Shown piece by piece: positions 13,764-22,699 of a stretch of DNA of 32,336 nt. The position numbers and the translations under genes were made by a program. This DNA comes from a virus: the IMG/VR virus record IMGVR_UViG_3300046804_003546, positions 1-32,336 of that record, one strand, 5' to 3'. Position 1 is the first letter of the stretch; each line of letters begins with the position of its first letter. The notes under the pieces are model-generated. The model was not told where the DNA came from. It made no database searches and saw only the letters and a program-made list of their open reading frames with translations.

Positions 13764-16700
13764 ATGTCTACTCTATCAAACCTATATGCAGAAAAGGTGT
13801 TTTCGGAACACCCAACTGGCCTATGGGCGCTTGATGATAATGCAGACTATGTTTCTTTAATTTCAGAACAACAAAGGAACTTATCCTCATGGACAATATA
13901 TGGTGGAACGGCATCTACATATTCTGAATCTATAGGGGAACCTTTTATAAATAGTTATGTTGGGCGAATTGTTGCTAATCAAATACCCACAAAAACTGCA
14001 TCTATAACTGCAATAAGCCCAGAAATTATTGATATCCAAGATCTAAATGAATATCTTAAAACATTTTCTGTCGGTGGTTATTTTTATTCAGAAAGTTCTT
14101 ATATTTCTGGATTTTCAATCGGGTATCAGTATAAAGATAAAACCAGTGGAACAGATATAAGACATCTTAAAAATTTTGATACTGTTGTAAACAGCAATTG
14201 GTTGTTTATATCAGAAACCTTTGATACACCTCCAGATGATTCTGCAATTAGAATAGTTTTTAAAATTAACTTCGTTGGTGACACAGATGTGGAGCATGCT
14301 TTTAGAGTAAATGGAATAACGCTTGGCCAATGGTCAGAAGAGTTTGCATCTACATCTCTTGGAACAAATGTTATTGATATTCCTTCAACAATATCTATTG
14401 CACCACAAAAAGGTATTGTTGCAAAATGCTACGGCCTACAAGAATTAAATGGATACTATCTTGTATCAGATAATATGATAAAGGCAAAAAATGCTGGAAT
14501 TCCTTTAGTCTATGGAACTCCAGGCCATACAACATTGTCTGAAAATAAAGATTTGCCGTCATTAATAATTCCTGGCGTAGGAATGTTAAATCATGTAGGT
14601 CAGTATAAACAATATACTCTTGAAACATGGCTAAGAATAAATTCATATACAAATGAAAGAAAAAGAATTATTGGCCCTATTGCATCAACAGATGGAATAT
14701 ATGTAGACGGGCCATCAATAGGATTAAAAGTCGGTAACGAATATAAAACTAACTATATTGGAGAATGGACAAGGCCAATGCTTGTTCATATGAAAGTTGG
14801 AAAAGATAATGCATCATTATTAATTAATGGAGAAGAGGTTATATCTTTACCATATTCACAAACATCGGCAATTCTCCCATCCGAATTAAACTCAAGTGGT
14901 AAAAATCAAGACTGGATTGGCTTTTATGCTTATGAAGATGTGTCCCCAATAGATATAGACTGCGTTGGAATTTATCCATATTTAGTTGCTACACAGGTTG
15001 CAAAAAGAAGGTTTGTTTTTGGACAGGGTGTAGAGATACCAGAAAATATCAATACATCTTATAGTGGAACATCTATTGCAATTGATTATTCTTTTGCAGA
15101 CTATACTGCTAACTATTCATATCCTAAAACTGGATCTTGGAATCAAGGGTTTAGTGATAACCTTTCAACAGCAAATAAATCAATATCTGTAATATCGCAT
15201 CCATTACCAGAAATAGTTTTATCTTCAAAAACAGAAACAGAATTATTTACAGATAATAGAGCAGCAAATCTTATCTCAAATACAGAAAATTTTTTATATG
15301 ATGAAAGAGAATACTTTACTTTTAGGCCAACAACAGCGTGGGATTCTGTTAACGCCTATCTATTTTTTGAAAAATTTGATACATTAAAGACTCCTATTTC
15401 TGCATTCTATGGATGTTTCCAGTTAAAGTCAAATGTTACTGATCCTCAAATATTGTTTAAAATAGAAAAAGAAAACACATCTAACTACTTTAAAATACAA
15501 GTAAGGAATAATATTTTAGAATATATTATTCATGCTAATGGACAGTCAGAAACTTTATATAAGTCTGAAGTTCTCAATGCTAATGAATTTTTTGAAGTAG
15601 GCGTGAATATTCCAAGGTTTGTAGAAATTTTTGGTAATCCAACATCAGACTTCTTCGGCTCTTTAGCAGATTTAAGAATGTATGTTGGAGGAGATAGAAC
15701 AAGCAGTCAAACCTTTACGGGTAAAATATATAATGTTGGCTTTACAACCAAGTATAATTTTCAAAAAATAAAAAATCTTTTTAATGAAGTTGGAGTTCCT
15801 AAACTTAACGAAGACTTATTCTTTGCTTATCAAAATAATCAAATTATAAATATTGACGGAGGAATTGATACAACCTCTCAAGCACCACACGGAGGACTTA
15901 CTGATGTATCACCTGGAGCAATATCTGGTGGTGGCGTAATTCTTTTAGAAGAAGATTTCTTGATTGAGCATACAGCAAGTTATACTCTAGTTCCAGATAT
16001 CTTATTTGAAAAATATACTCTTGCTGTAGCATCAAATGCGTATTGGGAAGATAATATTCCGCTTACATATTTTGCAGAATCTGTTTTTGATAAAAGAGGT
16101 GATCAATATTTTGATCTTGATTTTATTCAGTTTAATGTTAATTATCCAATTCCAACAAAAACTATTGCAATAGAAACAGAGCCAATAGACTGGACATATG
16201 CAGAACTTGCAAATCAGTATGGTGTTCCAGTACAAAGAACCTACGAATCTCTGGACAACTATTTATTTACTGGATATAACGATTATGAAGATTTAAAAAA
16301 TAAAGTAGCAAAGGATTATAGATATGATACTGACGGCTCATTAGCAAAAACATATGTAACATTTCAATATACAGAGTTGGGGGCAAATGCTACTTCTGAA
16401 TATTTTACTAAGGTTGAAAGGCCTGCAAGAAACGGGGTATTGATTCCAGGAACAGATTGGATGACAACAAAGTATGAGGTTGTAGATAACATGATTATCT
16501 ATCCACCTTCAGGAGTTGATTTTAATGATTTGTCAATTGTTACTCATATAGATATTAATGTAAAAAATTCAGCAATCAATAATGTTAATATTAAAAAAAT
16601 GTCTTATGCTTCACAGGCATTAAATGAATCAGATGCAAGTCCAATAGGTACAAGATTTGGAACCCCAATTTATCCATACACAAAGTCTGGTATTTATTAT

Positions 16701-17504
16701 GACTTTAAAAAGAATAATCCATTTTCAATATATAACGCATCTTCTCCATACCTTTATTTAACAAAAACTAGCGGTATACAATTAAGAGGAGTTTATGATC
16801 CATTAGTTAATAGAGGACTTCTAGTTCCAATTAACTCAAGTCGTTCTGATGGATTTAAAGTAATTGCTATGCAACTTGCTGTAAGATTTGATGGAGATTA
16901 TTTCCCATATGCTCCAACTGAAATTTTTGAAATTGAAAGTAAAGGCTCGTATATAAAGTTCTACATGGTAGCCTGCGACCCTGAAGGAAGAAGAGCAAAA
17001 ATCTATGCAATTGATACAAAGACTGGTTTGGTACAAAATGGAATAGGTTTTTATTGGAATGGAAAGATTGTAAAGGAGCCAGTAATAACTTTACAAGACT
17101 GGGGGTTCCTAGGAATTAACTTCTCAGATAGTTTAGATTTTTCATATTTTGAAGGGGCAATAAGATTGACTGGCCCAATATTATTTAATAACATATCTTT
17201 CTATCAGTCTACAAACTTGCAAGAAGTCCAGAATGTATCAGAGCGACCATGGTTTAGAGTAAAGGTTTTAAATTCTAGTGAACTAGACTGGAAATTCTGG
17301 AATACTGGAACATTTAACTGGAATAAAGTGTTGGTTTTATCAGAAACCAGTTATTATGGAGTAAACCCAGCCGAAGTATATAAGAGTTATACGGGAACAA
17401 ATAAGATCATAGTAGATGATACTAAGGTTTTAAGGTTTGGTAAATACAAATATTCAGCATATTCGGATGTGACCTGGAACCAAATAGTAGTAGACCCAGT
17501 TTAA
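13764..17504 (+). CDS. Large structural protein with several LamG/concanavalin-A-like domains, probably a tail or fibre protein
   Basis: 1246 residues. The start GLWALDDNADYVSLIS is typical of phage proteins that begin with a short virion-binding segment. A jelly-roll-like domain (about residues 75-190) precedes a LamG-like domain (about 275-405; YTLETWLRIN, ASLLINGEEV, DWIGFYAYED). A second LamG-like unit spans about 510-670 and a third about 1030-1155 (VIAMQLAVRFDGDYFPY to RLTGPILFNNISFYQ). Such domains bind carbohydrates or proteins, so a host-recognition or fibre role is likely. No catalytic motif or signal peptide is seen. It lies between the reductase and the portal operon, away from the tail genes. 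Its start lacks a Shine-Dalgarno sequence but has a -10 box just upstream. Confidence 0.7.
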   Translation: MSTLSNLYAEKVFSEHPTGLWALDDNADYVSLISEQQRNLSSWTIYGGTASTYSESIGEPFINSYVGRIVANQIPTKTASITAISPEIIDIQDLNEYLKTFSVGGYFYSESSYISGFSIGYQYKDKTSGTDIRHLKNFDTVVNSNWLFISETFDTPPDDSAIRIVFKINFVGDTDVEHAFRVNGITLGQWSEEFASTSLGTNVIDIPSTISIAPQKGIVAKCYGLQELNGYYLVSDNMIKAKNAGIPLVYGTPGHTTLSENKDLPSLIIPGVGMLNHVGQYKQYTLETWLRINSYTNERKRIIGPIASTDGIYVDGPSIGLKVGNEYKTNYIGEWTRPMLVHMKVGKDNASLLINGEEVISLPYSQTSAILPSELNSSGKNQDWIGFYAYEDVSPIDIDCVGIYPYLVATQVAKRRFVFGQGVEIPENINTSYSGTSIAIDYSFADYTANYSYPKTGSWNQGFSDNLSTANKSISVISHPLPEIVLSSKTETELFTDNRAANLISNTENFLYDEREYFTFRPTTAWDSVNAYLFFEKFDTLKTPISAFYGCFQLKSNVTDPQILFKIEKENTSNYFKIQVRNNILEYIIHANGQSETLYKSEVLNANEFFEVGVNIPRFVEIFGNPTSDFFGSLADLRMYVGGDRTSSQTFTGKIYNVGFTTKYNFQKIKNLFNEVGVPKLNEDLFFAYQNNQIINIDGGIDTTSQAPHGGLTDVSPGAISGGGVILLEEDFLIEHTASYTLVPDILFEKYTLAVASNAYWEDNIPLTYFAESVFDKRGDQYFDLDFIQFNVNYPIPTKTIAIETEPIDWTYAELANQYGVPVQRTYESLDNYLFTGYNDYEDLKNKVAKDYRYDTDGSLAKTYVTFQYTELGANATSEYFTKVERPARNGVLIPGTDWMTTKYEVVDNMIIYPPSGVDFNDLSIVTHIDINVKNSAINNVNIKKMSYASQALNESDASPIGTRFGTPIYPYTKSGIYYDFKKNNPFSIYNASSPYLYLTKTSGIQLRGVYDPLVNRGLLVPINSSRSDGFKVIAMQLAVRFDGDYFPYAPTEIFEIESKGSYIKFYMVACDPEGRRAKIYAIDTKTGLVQNGIGFYWNGKIVKEPVITLQDWGFLGINFSDSLDFSYFEGAIRLTGPILFNNISFYQSTNLQEVQNVSERPWFRVKVLNSSELDWKFWNTGTFNWNKVLVLSETSYYGVNPAEVYKSYTGTNKIIVDDTKVLRFGKYKYSAYSDVTWNQIVVDPV

Positions 17505-17506
17505 TA

Positions 17507-17515
17507 TGGTATACT
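17507..17515 (+). promoter_or_regulatory. Leaderless promoter of the portal operon
   Basis: TGGTATACT ends 7 nt before the ATG at 17523, the usual distance from a -10 box to the transcription start. The alternative ATG at 17517 is only 1 nt downstream of the box and could not be within the transcript. There is no -35 box and no Shine-Dalgarno sequence. Confidence 0.6.
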
Positions 17516-17522
17516 TATGGTT

Positions 17523-17927
17523 ATGAATATTCAAAATCCAAACAAAAAGCGTAAGCCACTGCCTAAGATGAAGGGGCAAGTTGGAGAATCCCGTGCAAAG
17601 ATCATTGAAAAGCACTATGACTGGGGCCTTTATGTATATAAAAAGGCTAATGGAAAGTGGTTTACAGATGGAACAGGTTCAGTTCTTAACATTGAATCAA
17701 TGAAGGGCGATATTTCTCAGATTGCAAAATTGCGTGATGCAGCAATTTACTACGGTGATCCTGGAGATGGACAGTGTATATTTGTACCAGGATTAACCAG
17801 AATTTCAGAAGAAGAATATTCAGAGCAAAAGGAAAGACTTGCAGAAGGTCTTATTCCATCAATGAACGACCTTGGTGCATGGAAGGCTGCTCAAGATACA
17901 TTTAATAAGTACGGAAGTGATGAATAA
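17523..17927 (+). CDS. Hypothetical protein preceding the portal gene
   Basis: 134 residues, start chosen by the leaderless promoter (MNIQNPNKKRKPLP). The N-terminus is basic; the middle (DWGLYVYKKANGKWFTDGTG, then GDISQIAKLRDAAIYYGDPG) looks like a compact alpha/beta domain, and the end is helical and acidic. I do not recognise the family. Its place just before the portal, with a TAATG overlap, suggests a head-assembly or packaging accessory. Its length and basic start would also allow a DNA-binding protein such as a small terminase subunit, but no helix-turn-helix is evident and no large terminase gene is adjacent. Confidence 0.75.
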   Translation: MNIQNPNKKRKPLPKMKGQVGESRAKIIEKHYDWGLYVYKKANGKWFTDGTGSVLNIESMKGDISQIAKLRDAAIYYGDPGDGQCIFVPGLTRISEEEYSEQKERLAEGLIPSMNDLGAWKAAQDTFNKYGSDE

Positions 17928-19540
17928 TGAGCGAAGACATGGAATACAGAATTGGCGCAAGAATTGATGAGTTGCCAAAAGCAGATGATACTTTTGCAAA
18001 GCAAGATCCATTCAATAAAGATTGGGATGATCTAAAAACTCTTAGTGGGCTAGACAATAATTTTAAGCGTCGTGCACAAAGAATGTCTAAGGCTGATGCA
18101 ACTCCAGCATATATGGATAGCGCAATGGCAGTTAGCACTGGTATCAATGGTGCAGCATCAAAAGAAATTAATCCAGGACTTATATATAGAAATGGTTATG
18201 GGTTGTTTGATGTTATTACCCCACCATGGAATCTTTATGAATTAGCAAACTATTATGATACATCTTTTGCAAACCACGCTGCTATTGATGCAAAGGTAGA
18301 AAACATTGTTGGACTTGGTTATGACTTTGAAGTGTCTGCAAGAACAATGTTAAAACTTGAAGCATCAACAGATGCTGCAGCAACAGATAGAGCAAGAAAA
18401 AGAATTGAAAGAGCAAAGATTGAAGTACGTGATTGGATTGAAAGTTTAAATAGCGATGATTCATTTACCTCAACAATGGAAAAAGTTTATACAGATTTGC
18501 AGGCAACAGGAAATGCTTATCTAGAAGTTGGTAGAACAGTAAAGGGTGACATAGGATATGTTGGACATATTCCAGCAACAACAGTTCGTGTTCGCAGATT
18601 GCGTGATGGCTTTGTTCAAGTAATTGGAAACAAGGTTGTTTATTTCCGCAATTTTGGTGCAACAAATCCAAACCCACTTGGAACAGATCCAAGACCAAAT
18701 GAGATTATTCACTTTAAGCAATACTCACCACTAAATACATTCTATGGAGTTCCAGATATTATTTCAGCAATTAATTCACTCTATGGAGATGCACTTGCTT
18801 CACAATACAATATTGATTTCTTTAGTAATAAGGCTGTGCCTCGTTATGTTGTAACTTTAAAGGGTGCTAAGTTATCAGCAGAAGCAGAAGATAAAATGTT
18901 TAGATTTTTACAAACTGGGCTTAAGGGACAAAATCATAGAACACTTTATATCCCTCTTCCTCCAGATTCAGATACCAACAAGGTTGAGTTTAAAATGGAA
19001 CCAATCGAAAACGGTATTCAAGAAGGCTCTTTTAAAGAATATCGTAAACAAAACCGTGATGATATTTTGGTAGCACATCAAGTACCACTATCAAAACTTG
19101 GTGGAGGAGATTCTTCTGCTATTGCTGCAGCACTTGCACAGGATAGAACCTTTAAAGAGCAGGTTGCAAGACCATCACAAAGACAACTTGAAAAACACAT
19201 CAATAAGATCATTCGTGAAAAGACAGATATTCTTGAGTTTAAGTTTAATGAACTTACACTTACAGATGAAATTACTCAGTCTCAAATTCTTGAGCGATAT
19301 GTTAAGAATCAAATTATTGTTCCTAACGAAGCAAGAGAGCAATTGGGTATGCCTATGCGTCCAGGTGGAGATACGCCACTAGAACTTAAACCTCAGCAAG
19401 CAGCGGATGCTACAGCAAATCGTCAAAGAGATGGAGAAAGAGTTAATAATAATTCTGACAGTCCATCAACAGTCTCTGGAAGAAATCCAAAGGGCGAAGG
19501 ACGAAAGATGGACGACGAGTCCGATATGTCCATATTGTGA
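17927..19540 (+). CDS. Phage portal protein
   Basis: 537 residues, normal for a portal. It forms the dodecameric ring at the capsid vertex through which DNA enters and leaves. Family features: FANHAAIDAKVENIVGLG early in the protein, QATGNAYLEVGR in the wing, NEIIHFKQYSPLNTFYGVP (the common I-H-x-K/R...YG-(V/I)-(P/S) segment), a following long helix with SQYNIDFFSNKAVP, and VPLSKLGGGDSSAIAAAL with the Gln/Arg-rich helix typical of PBSX/HK97-type portals. The C-terminal 50 residues are polar and probably disordered. It is translated from a TAATG overlap with the preceding gene and is followed by the protease gene. Confidence 0.9.
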   Translation: MSEDMEYRIGARIDELPKADDTFAKQDPFNKDWDDLKTLSGLDNNFKRRAQRMSKADATPAYMDSAMAVSTGINGAASKEINPGLIYRNGYGLFDVITPPWNLYELANYYDTSFANHAAIDAKVENIVGLGYDFEVSARTMLKLEASTDAAATDRARKRIERAKIEVRDWIESLNSDDSFTSTMEKVYTDLQATGNAYLEVGRTVKGDIGYVGHIPATTVRVRRLRDGFVQVIGNKVVYFRNFGATNPNPLGTDPRPNEIIHFKQYSPLNTFYGVPDIISAINSLYGDALASQYNIDFFSNKAVPRYVVTLKGAKLSAEAEDKMFRFLQTGLKGQNHRTLYIPLPPDSDTNKVEFKMEPIENGIQEGSFKEYRKQNRDDILVAHQVPLSKLGGGDSSAIAAALAQDRTFKEQVARPSQRQLEKHINKIIREKTDILEFKFNELTLTDEITQSQILERYVKNQIIVPNEAREQLGMPMRPGGDTPLELKPQQAADATANRQRDGERVNNNSDSPSTVSGRNPKGEGRKMDDESDMSIL

Positions 19541-19546
19541 TATAAT
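19538..19546 (+). promoter_or_regulatory. Extended -10 promoter of the protease-scaffold-capsid operon
   Basis: TGATATAAT overlaps the last bases of the portal gene, 23 nt upstream of the ATG at 19570. AAAAGGGG (19551-19558) is the ribosome-binding site. No -35 box is visible. Confidence 0.55.
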
Positions 19547-19569
19547 TATAAAAAGGGGTTTATAATATA

Positions 19570-20970
19570 ATGGTGAGCAATATAACCAAAGCCCATTGGG
19601 ATTCCGATGGGGAAAATCTTCGTCTTTCTATGCCACTTACCAAGGTGGACAAGGAGCGTCGTATTGTTTCAGGTTTTGCTTCTTTGGATAATATTGATAA
19701 GCAAGATGACATTGTAACAGCAGAAGCATCAATGGATGCATTTGCAAGATTCCGTGGAAATATTAGAGAGATGCATCAGCCACTTGCAGTAGGCAAGATG
19801 GTTTCATTTAAAGCAGATAAGTATTTTGATCCAGAAACAAAAAAGTTTTATAACGGTGTTTTTGTTTCAGCATATGTATCAAAGGGTGCACAAGATACTT
19901 GGGAAAAAGTTCTTGATGGAACGCTAACTGGTTTTTCTATCGGCGGTAGAATGAACAAGTGGGACGATGGTTATGATGAGAAGTCAGATAAAGCAATTAG
20001 AATTATTAAGCAATATGATCTTGTTGAGTTGAGTCTTGTAGATTCCCCAGCAAATCAATTTGCAAATATTGTATCAGTTGAAAAAGTTGATGGCGTAAAT
20101 GTTATTAAGGCTGACGATACAGTTTTAGAAAATGTATTTTATGATAAAGAATCAGGACTTGTTATGGTTTCAGAAAATGAAGCAGAAGTAAGTCCAACAA
20201 CAGGTGTTCCAATGGAGAACATAGGTTTCGTTGAAAAAACGGATAACGAAAAAACAGAAATGATAAAATTCTTAGTTGATAGTGCTAAAGGCATTAATAC
20301 TTCTAAGATGAACAAGGAGGAAAACCTTATGGCAAAAGCAACAAAAAAGACAACAGATGAGATTGTTTCAAAATCAGATGTTGTAGTTGAAAATACAGAG
20401 GTCGCTCCAGAGGCAGATGCTAAGGCAGATACCATTGAGACAGCAGTAGAAGTTGAAACAGAAAAGGCTGATAAGCCATCTGATTCAGAAAACGCTGCGG
20501 AAGATGCAAAGGATTCAACAGAGAAGGCTGCAAAGCATCCTGATGAAGAGAATGCAGCAGAAGATGCAGCAGAGCCTGCAGATGCTGAAGCAATGGAAGA
20601 GAAGAAGCCAAAAGCATCTAAGTCAGATGAAGCAATTGTTGAAGCAGTTGCTGAAATCAATGACGGTCTTAATAAAGCCTTTAGCGATCTAGTAGAAGTA
20701 GTCAAGTCACTACAAGCAGAAGTAGAACTATTAAAGTCTACCAAGGTTGATATTGACGTGGCAAAGAGTTCATTTGAAGCAGTTGCAAAAGATATTGCAT
20801 CAGCAACAAATGCATTTAATGAGTTTGGTAAGCGAGTGGAACTTGTAGAGCAAGACACTGCTTTCCGAAAGTCTGGCGATCTCGGCGAGATAGTACAGAA
20901 TCAACCTGAAATGGTTGAAAAATCCCTATGGGGCGGTAGTTTCCTCAAAACAGCCGATCTATTCAGTTAG
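19570..20970 (+). CDS. Prohead protease (XkdF-like serine protease) fused to a C-terminal scaffold region
   Basis: 466 residues. Residues 15-165 form an XkdF-like protease domain: RRIVSGFASLDNIDKQDDIV, His69 in EMHQPLAVG, Ser123 in TGFSIGGRM, and DLVELSLVDSPANQ, with Glu153 or Asp158 as candidate third catalytic residue. It should cut scaffold and capsid termini during maturation. From about residue 230 the protein is highly acidic and Ala-rich with repeated NAAEDA motifs, then a coiled-coil-like helix (about 350-440), as expected for an internal scaffold. A strong in-frame internal start at 20329 probably produces this half separately. The layout resembles lambda C/Nu3. The capsid gene follows 21 nt downstream. 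Confidence 0.85.
   Translation: MVSNITKAHWDSDGENLRLSMPLTKVDKERRIVSGFASLDNIDKQDDIVTAEASMDAFARFRGNIREMHQPLAVGKMVSFKADKYFDPETKKFYNGVFVSAYVSKGAQDTWEKVLDGTLTGFSIGGRMNKWDDGYDEKSDKAIRIIKQYDLVELSLVDSPANQFANIVSVEKVDGVNVIKADDTVLENVFYDKESGLVMVSENEAEVSPTTGVPMENIGFVEKTDNEKTEMIKFLVDSAKGINTSKMNKEENLMAKATKKTTDEIVSKSDVVVENTEVAPEADAKADTIETAVEVETEKADKPSDSENAAEDAKDSTEKAAKHPDEENAAEDAAEPADAEAMEEKKPKASKSDEAIVEAVAEINDGLNKAFSDLVEVVKSLQAEVELLKSTKVDIDVAKSSFEAVAKDIASATNAFNEFGKRVELVEQDTAFRKSGDLGEIVQNQPEMVEKSLWGGSFLKTADLFS
20314..20320 (+). promoter_or_regulatory. Internal Shine-Dalgarno sequence for the nested scaffold
   Basis: AAGGAGG stands 8 nt before an in-frame ATG at 20329, inside the protease gene. Few places within coding regions of this window carry so perfect a site at correct spacing. 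Confidence 0.6.
20329..20970 (+). CDS. Nested capsid scaffold protein (in-frame internal start)
   Basis: 213 residues, identical to the C-terminal half of the protease gene and beginning MAKATKKTTDEIV. The evidence is the perfect AAGGAGG eight nt upstream of the ATG and the position of the start, exactly between the protease domain and the acidic, repeat-rich, helical scaffold region. The capsid protein has a Gly-rich N-terminus rather than a long helical delta domain, so a separate scaffold is needed. Known precedent is lambda Nu3 inside C. Whether both products are made has to be shown by protein data. Confidence 0.6.
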   Translation: MAKATKKTTDEIVSKSDVVVENTEVAPEADAKADTIETAVEVETEKADKPSDSENAAEDAKDSTEKAAKHPDEENAAEDAAEPADAEAMEEKKPKASKSDEAIVEAVAEINDGLNKAFSDLVEVVKSLQAEVELLKSTKVDIDVAKSSFEAVAKDIASATNAFNEFGKRVELVEQDTAFRKSGDLGEIVQNQPEMVEKSLWGGSFLKTADLFS

Positions 20971-20991
20971 AAAATCACAGGAGGTGACAAT

Positions 20992-22143
20992 ATGTCGGAA
21001 CAAAATATAGAAAAGAACCAGCCAGGTACTTCAGGTAACCTTGGCGGAACAGCACCAGGACTCTACCAGGGTCAGGGAGCATTTGCTTCAGGTTCAGAAG
21101 CAGGAGTTAACGTACCAGGTAACTACACAGACGGTGGTGTATTGGGTAATATCCCAACAGCACTTTCAGGTGTTACAACAGGTCCAAACGCAGTAAACCC
21201 TTCAGGTGAGGCTGGATCAGGTATCCTACGCCCAGAGCAGGCACGTCGTTTTATTGACTACGTGTGGGATGCAACCATTCTCGCCCAAGATGGCCGTCGT
21301 GTTACTATGAGAGCCAATACAATGGAACTCGAAAAGGTAAACGTCGGAGAGCGTGTAATCCGTGCAGCAGCGCAAGCAGTTGGCGACTACACAAACGCAG
21401 GTGCGACATTCTCAAAGGTGGAACTTACAACTAAGAAGATCCGTCTTGACTGGGAAGTATCTGCAGAAGCACTAGAAGATAACATCGAAGGTGCAGCACT
21501 CGAAGATCACATCGTTCGTCTTATGACAAATGCATTCGGTAACGATATCGAAGATCTTGCAATTAATGGTACAGGAGATTCAGCAGATGGATCATTCCTC
21601 GGAATCATGAACGGTTTCGTAAACCATGTCAAGGAAGATGGAGACGCACACGAAGCAGTAGTTACAGTTACAAATGATAACTGGACAACTGATGCAATGC
21701 AGAAGATCATCCTAGCAATGCCACGTAAGTATCGTGCTATCAAGTCTAACTTGAAGTTCTATGCTGGTACAGACGCATTCCAGGGCATCATTAAGAACAA
21801 TGGTACTTTGGCTGATGCAATCGCAGAAGCATTTGCTGGTACTCCAGCAGGTACACCTGCAAACCGTCAGGCATATCTTGATGGCGCAGCACAGACATTC
21901 GGTGGAGCACGTACAACTCGTGTTCTCGGTGTCGATGTGCAGGAAGTTCCATACTACCCTGCAGGTTATGTCGATTTGACATTCCCTCAGAACCGTGTAT
22001 GGGGATTCCAGCGTGACATCACTGTAAACCGTGAATACAAGCCAAAGAAGGATACTGTAGAATATACAGTCTTCGTACGCTTCGGTATTCAGTGGGAAGA
22101 GCAGGATGCAATTGCATTCGCTGACGCTGCAGCAGACGCATAA
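20992..22143 (+). CDS. Major capsid protein, HK97 fold
   Basis: 383 residues with the best ribosome-binding site of the window (AGGAGGTGA). Residues 1-75 are Gly/Ala/Pro-rich and low in structure; the HK97 core begins near GILRPEQARRFIDYVWD. Typical elements follow: VNVGERVIRAAAQAVG, KKIRLDWEVSAEALEDNI, LAINGTGDSADGSFLGIMNG (the P-domain spine helix and loop), FYAGTDAFQGI, and a closing YTVFVRFGIQWEEQDAIA strand. It forms the icosahedral shell. Codon choice shifts toward C-ending and CGT codons relative to neighbours, as expected for the most abundant phage protein. A terminator follows directly. Confidence 0.93.
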   Translation: MSEQNIEKNQPGTSGNLGGTAPGLYQGQGAFASGSEAGVNVPGNYTDGGVLGNIPTALSGVTTGPNAVNPSGEAGSGILRPEQARRFIDYVWDATILAQDGRRVTMRANTMELEKVNVGERVIRAAAQAVGDYTNAGATFSKVELTTKKIRLDWEVSAEALEDNIEGAALEDHIVRLMTNAFGNDIEDLAINGTGDSADGSFLGIMNGFVNHVKEDGDAHEAVVTVTNDNWTTDAMQKIILAMPRKYRAIKSNLKFYAGTDAFQGIIKNNGTLADAIAEAFAGTPAGTPANRQAYLDGAAQTFGGARTTRVLGVDVQEVPYYPAGYVDLTFPQNRVWGFQRDITVNREYKPKKDTVEYTVFVRFGIQWEEQDAIAFADAAADA

Positions 22144-22164
22144 TCTGTAAACAGTACACTTTAG

Positions 22165-22194
22165 GGGGAGTAGGAGTTAACGCTCCTGCTCCCC
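22165..22194 (+). terminator. Hairpin terminator after the major capsid gene
   Basis: GGGGAGTAGGAG pairs with CTCCTGCTCCCC (12 bp, one G-U pair) around a 6-nt loop TTAACG. A T-containing but not pure-T stretch (TTATCACTTAT) follows. It separates the capsid operon from the promoter at 22208. Confidence 0.8.
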
Positions 22195-22207
22195 TTATCA
22201 CTTATAA

Positions 22208-22216
22208 TGATATAAT
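22208..22216 (+). promoter_or_regulatory. Extended -10 promoter of the connector operon
   Basis: TGATATAAT, identical to the word at 19538, lies 18 nt before the ATG at 22235, with AGGAGG at 22224-22229 between. The -35 region falls inside the terminator stem and has no box. Confidence 0.6.
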
Positions 22217-22234
22217 ACTATTTAGGAGGCAACA

Positions 22235-22693
22235 ATGGAAAACACAAACAATAATCCAGTTGCAGAAGAAGCAGTTGTAGAAACTCCAGTTGTAGAGGCA
22301 CCAGTTGTCGAAGCACCAGCAGTAGAGGAAACACCTGCAGCACCTGTAATTGAAGAAGCACCAACTGAGGCACCAGCCCCAGTACAGGAAGTAGTAAACG
22401 CTCCAGCAGAAGAGTCAAAGCCAGAACAGGTACAGCACCTTGGCGCAGTGGCTAATGGAGTCATGGGAACTACATCAGTAACAAAGCCAGAGCCACGCTC
22501 ATATGAAAGAGTAAAGCCACAGGATTCTGAAGAAAAAGTAGCAATTCACTCATCAAAGAATGTAACCTGGGAAGGCGTTGGCAAGATTTATAAGGGCTAC
22601 AATATTGTTACAAAAGATGCATCAGAGAAGTGGTTAACACGACCACATGTTCGTCTAGCAACACCAGAAGAAGTAAAAAAGGCTATTGGGTAA
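22235..22693 (+). CDS. Head-associated protein with acidic Pro/Val/Glu repeat
   Basis: 152 residues. Residues 8-65 are a low-complexity Glu/Val/Pro/Ala tract built on V-(V/E)-E-(A/T)-P units and probably unstructured. The C-terminal 50 residues (NVTWEGVGKIYKGYNIVTK, then KWLTRPHVRLATPEEVKKAI) form a small basic domain ending in a helix. I recognise this only as a hypothetical-protein type in phage head regions. A capsid-binding or decoration role with an extended flexible arm is inferred from its place between capsid and connector genes. It has a strong AGGAGG site and its own promoter, pointing to high expression. Confidence 0.75.
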   Translation: MENTNNNPVAEEAVVETPVVEAPVVEAPAVEETPAAPVIEEAPTEAPAPVQEVVNAPAEESKPEQVQHLGAVANGVMGTTSVTKPEPRSYERVKPQDSEEKVAIHSSKNVTWEGVGKIYKGYNIVTKDASEKWLTRPHVRLATPEEVKKAIG

Positions 22694-22699
22694 CAATCA

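Noticed and set aside
17517-17519. ATG 17517 as the start of the gene before the portal
   Set aside because: It lies 1 nt after the -10 box, so it would be outside the transcript; ATG 17523 fits.
18864-19382. Plus-strand ORFs in alternative frames inside the portal gene
   Set aside because: Portal motifs occupy the main frame throughout; these have no start signals.
20139-20858. 239-residue minus-strand ORF, Ser/Ala-rich
   Set aside because: It is opposite the scaffold region; its composition comes from the Ala/Glu/Lys codons of the plus-strand gene, with no ribosome-binding site or homology signal.
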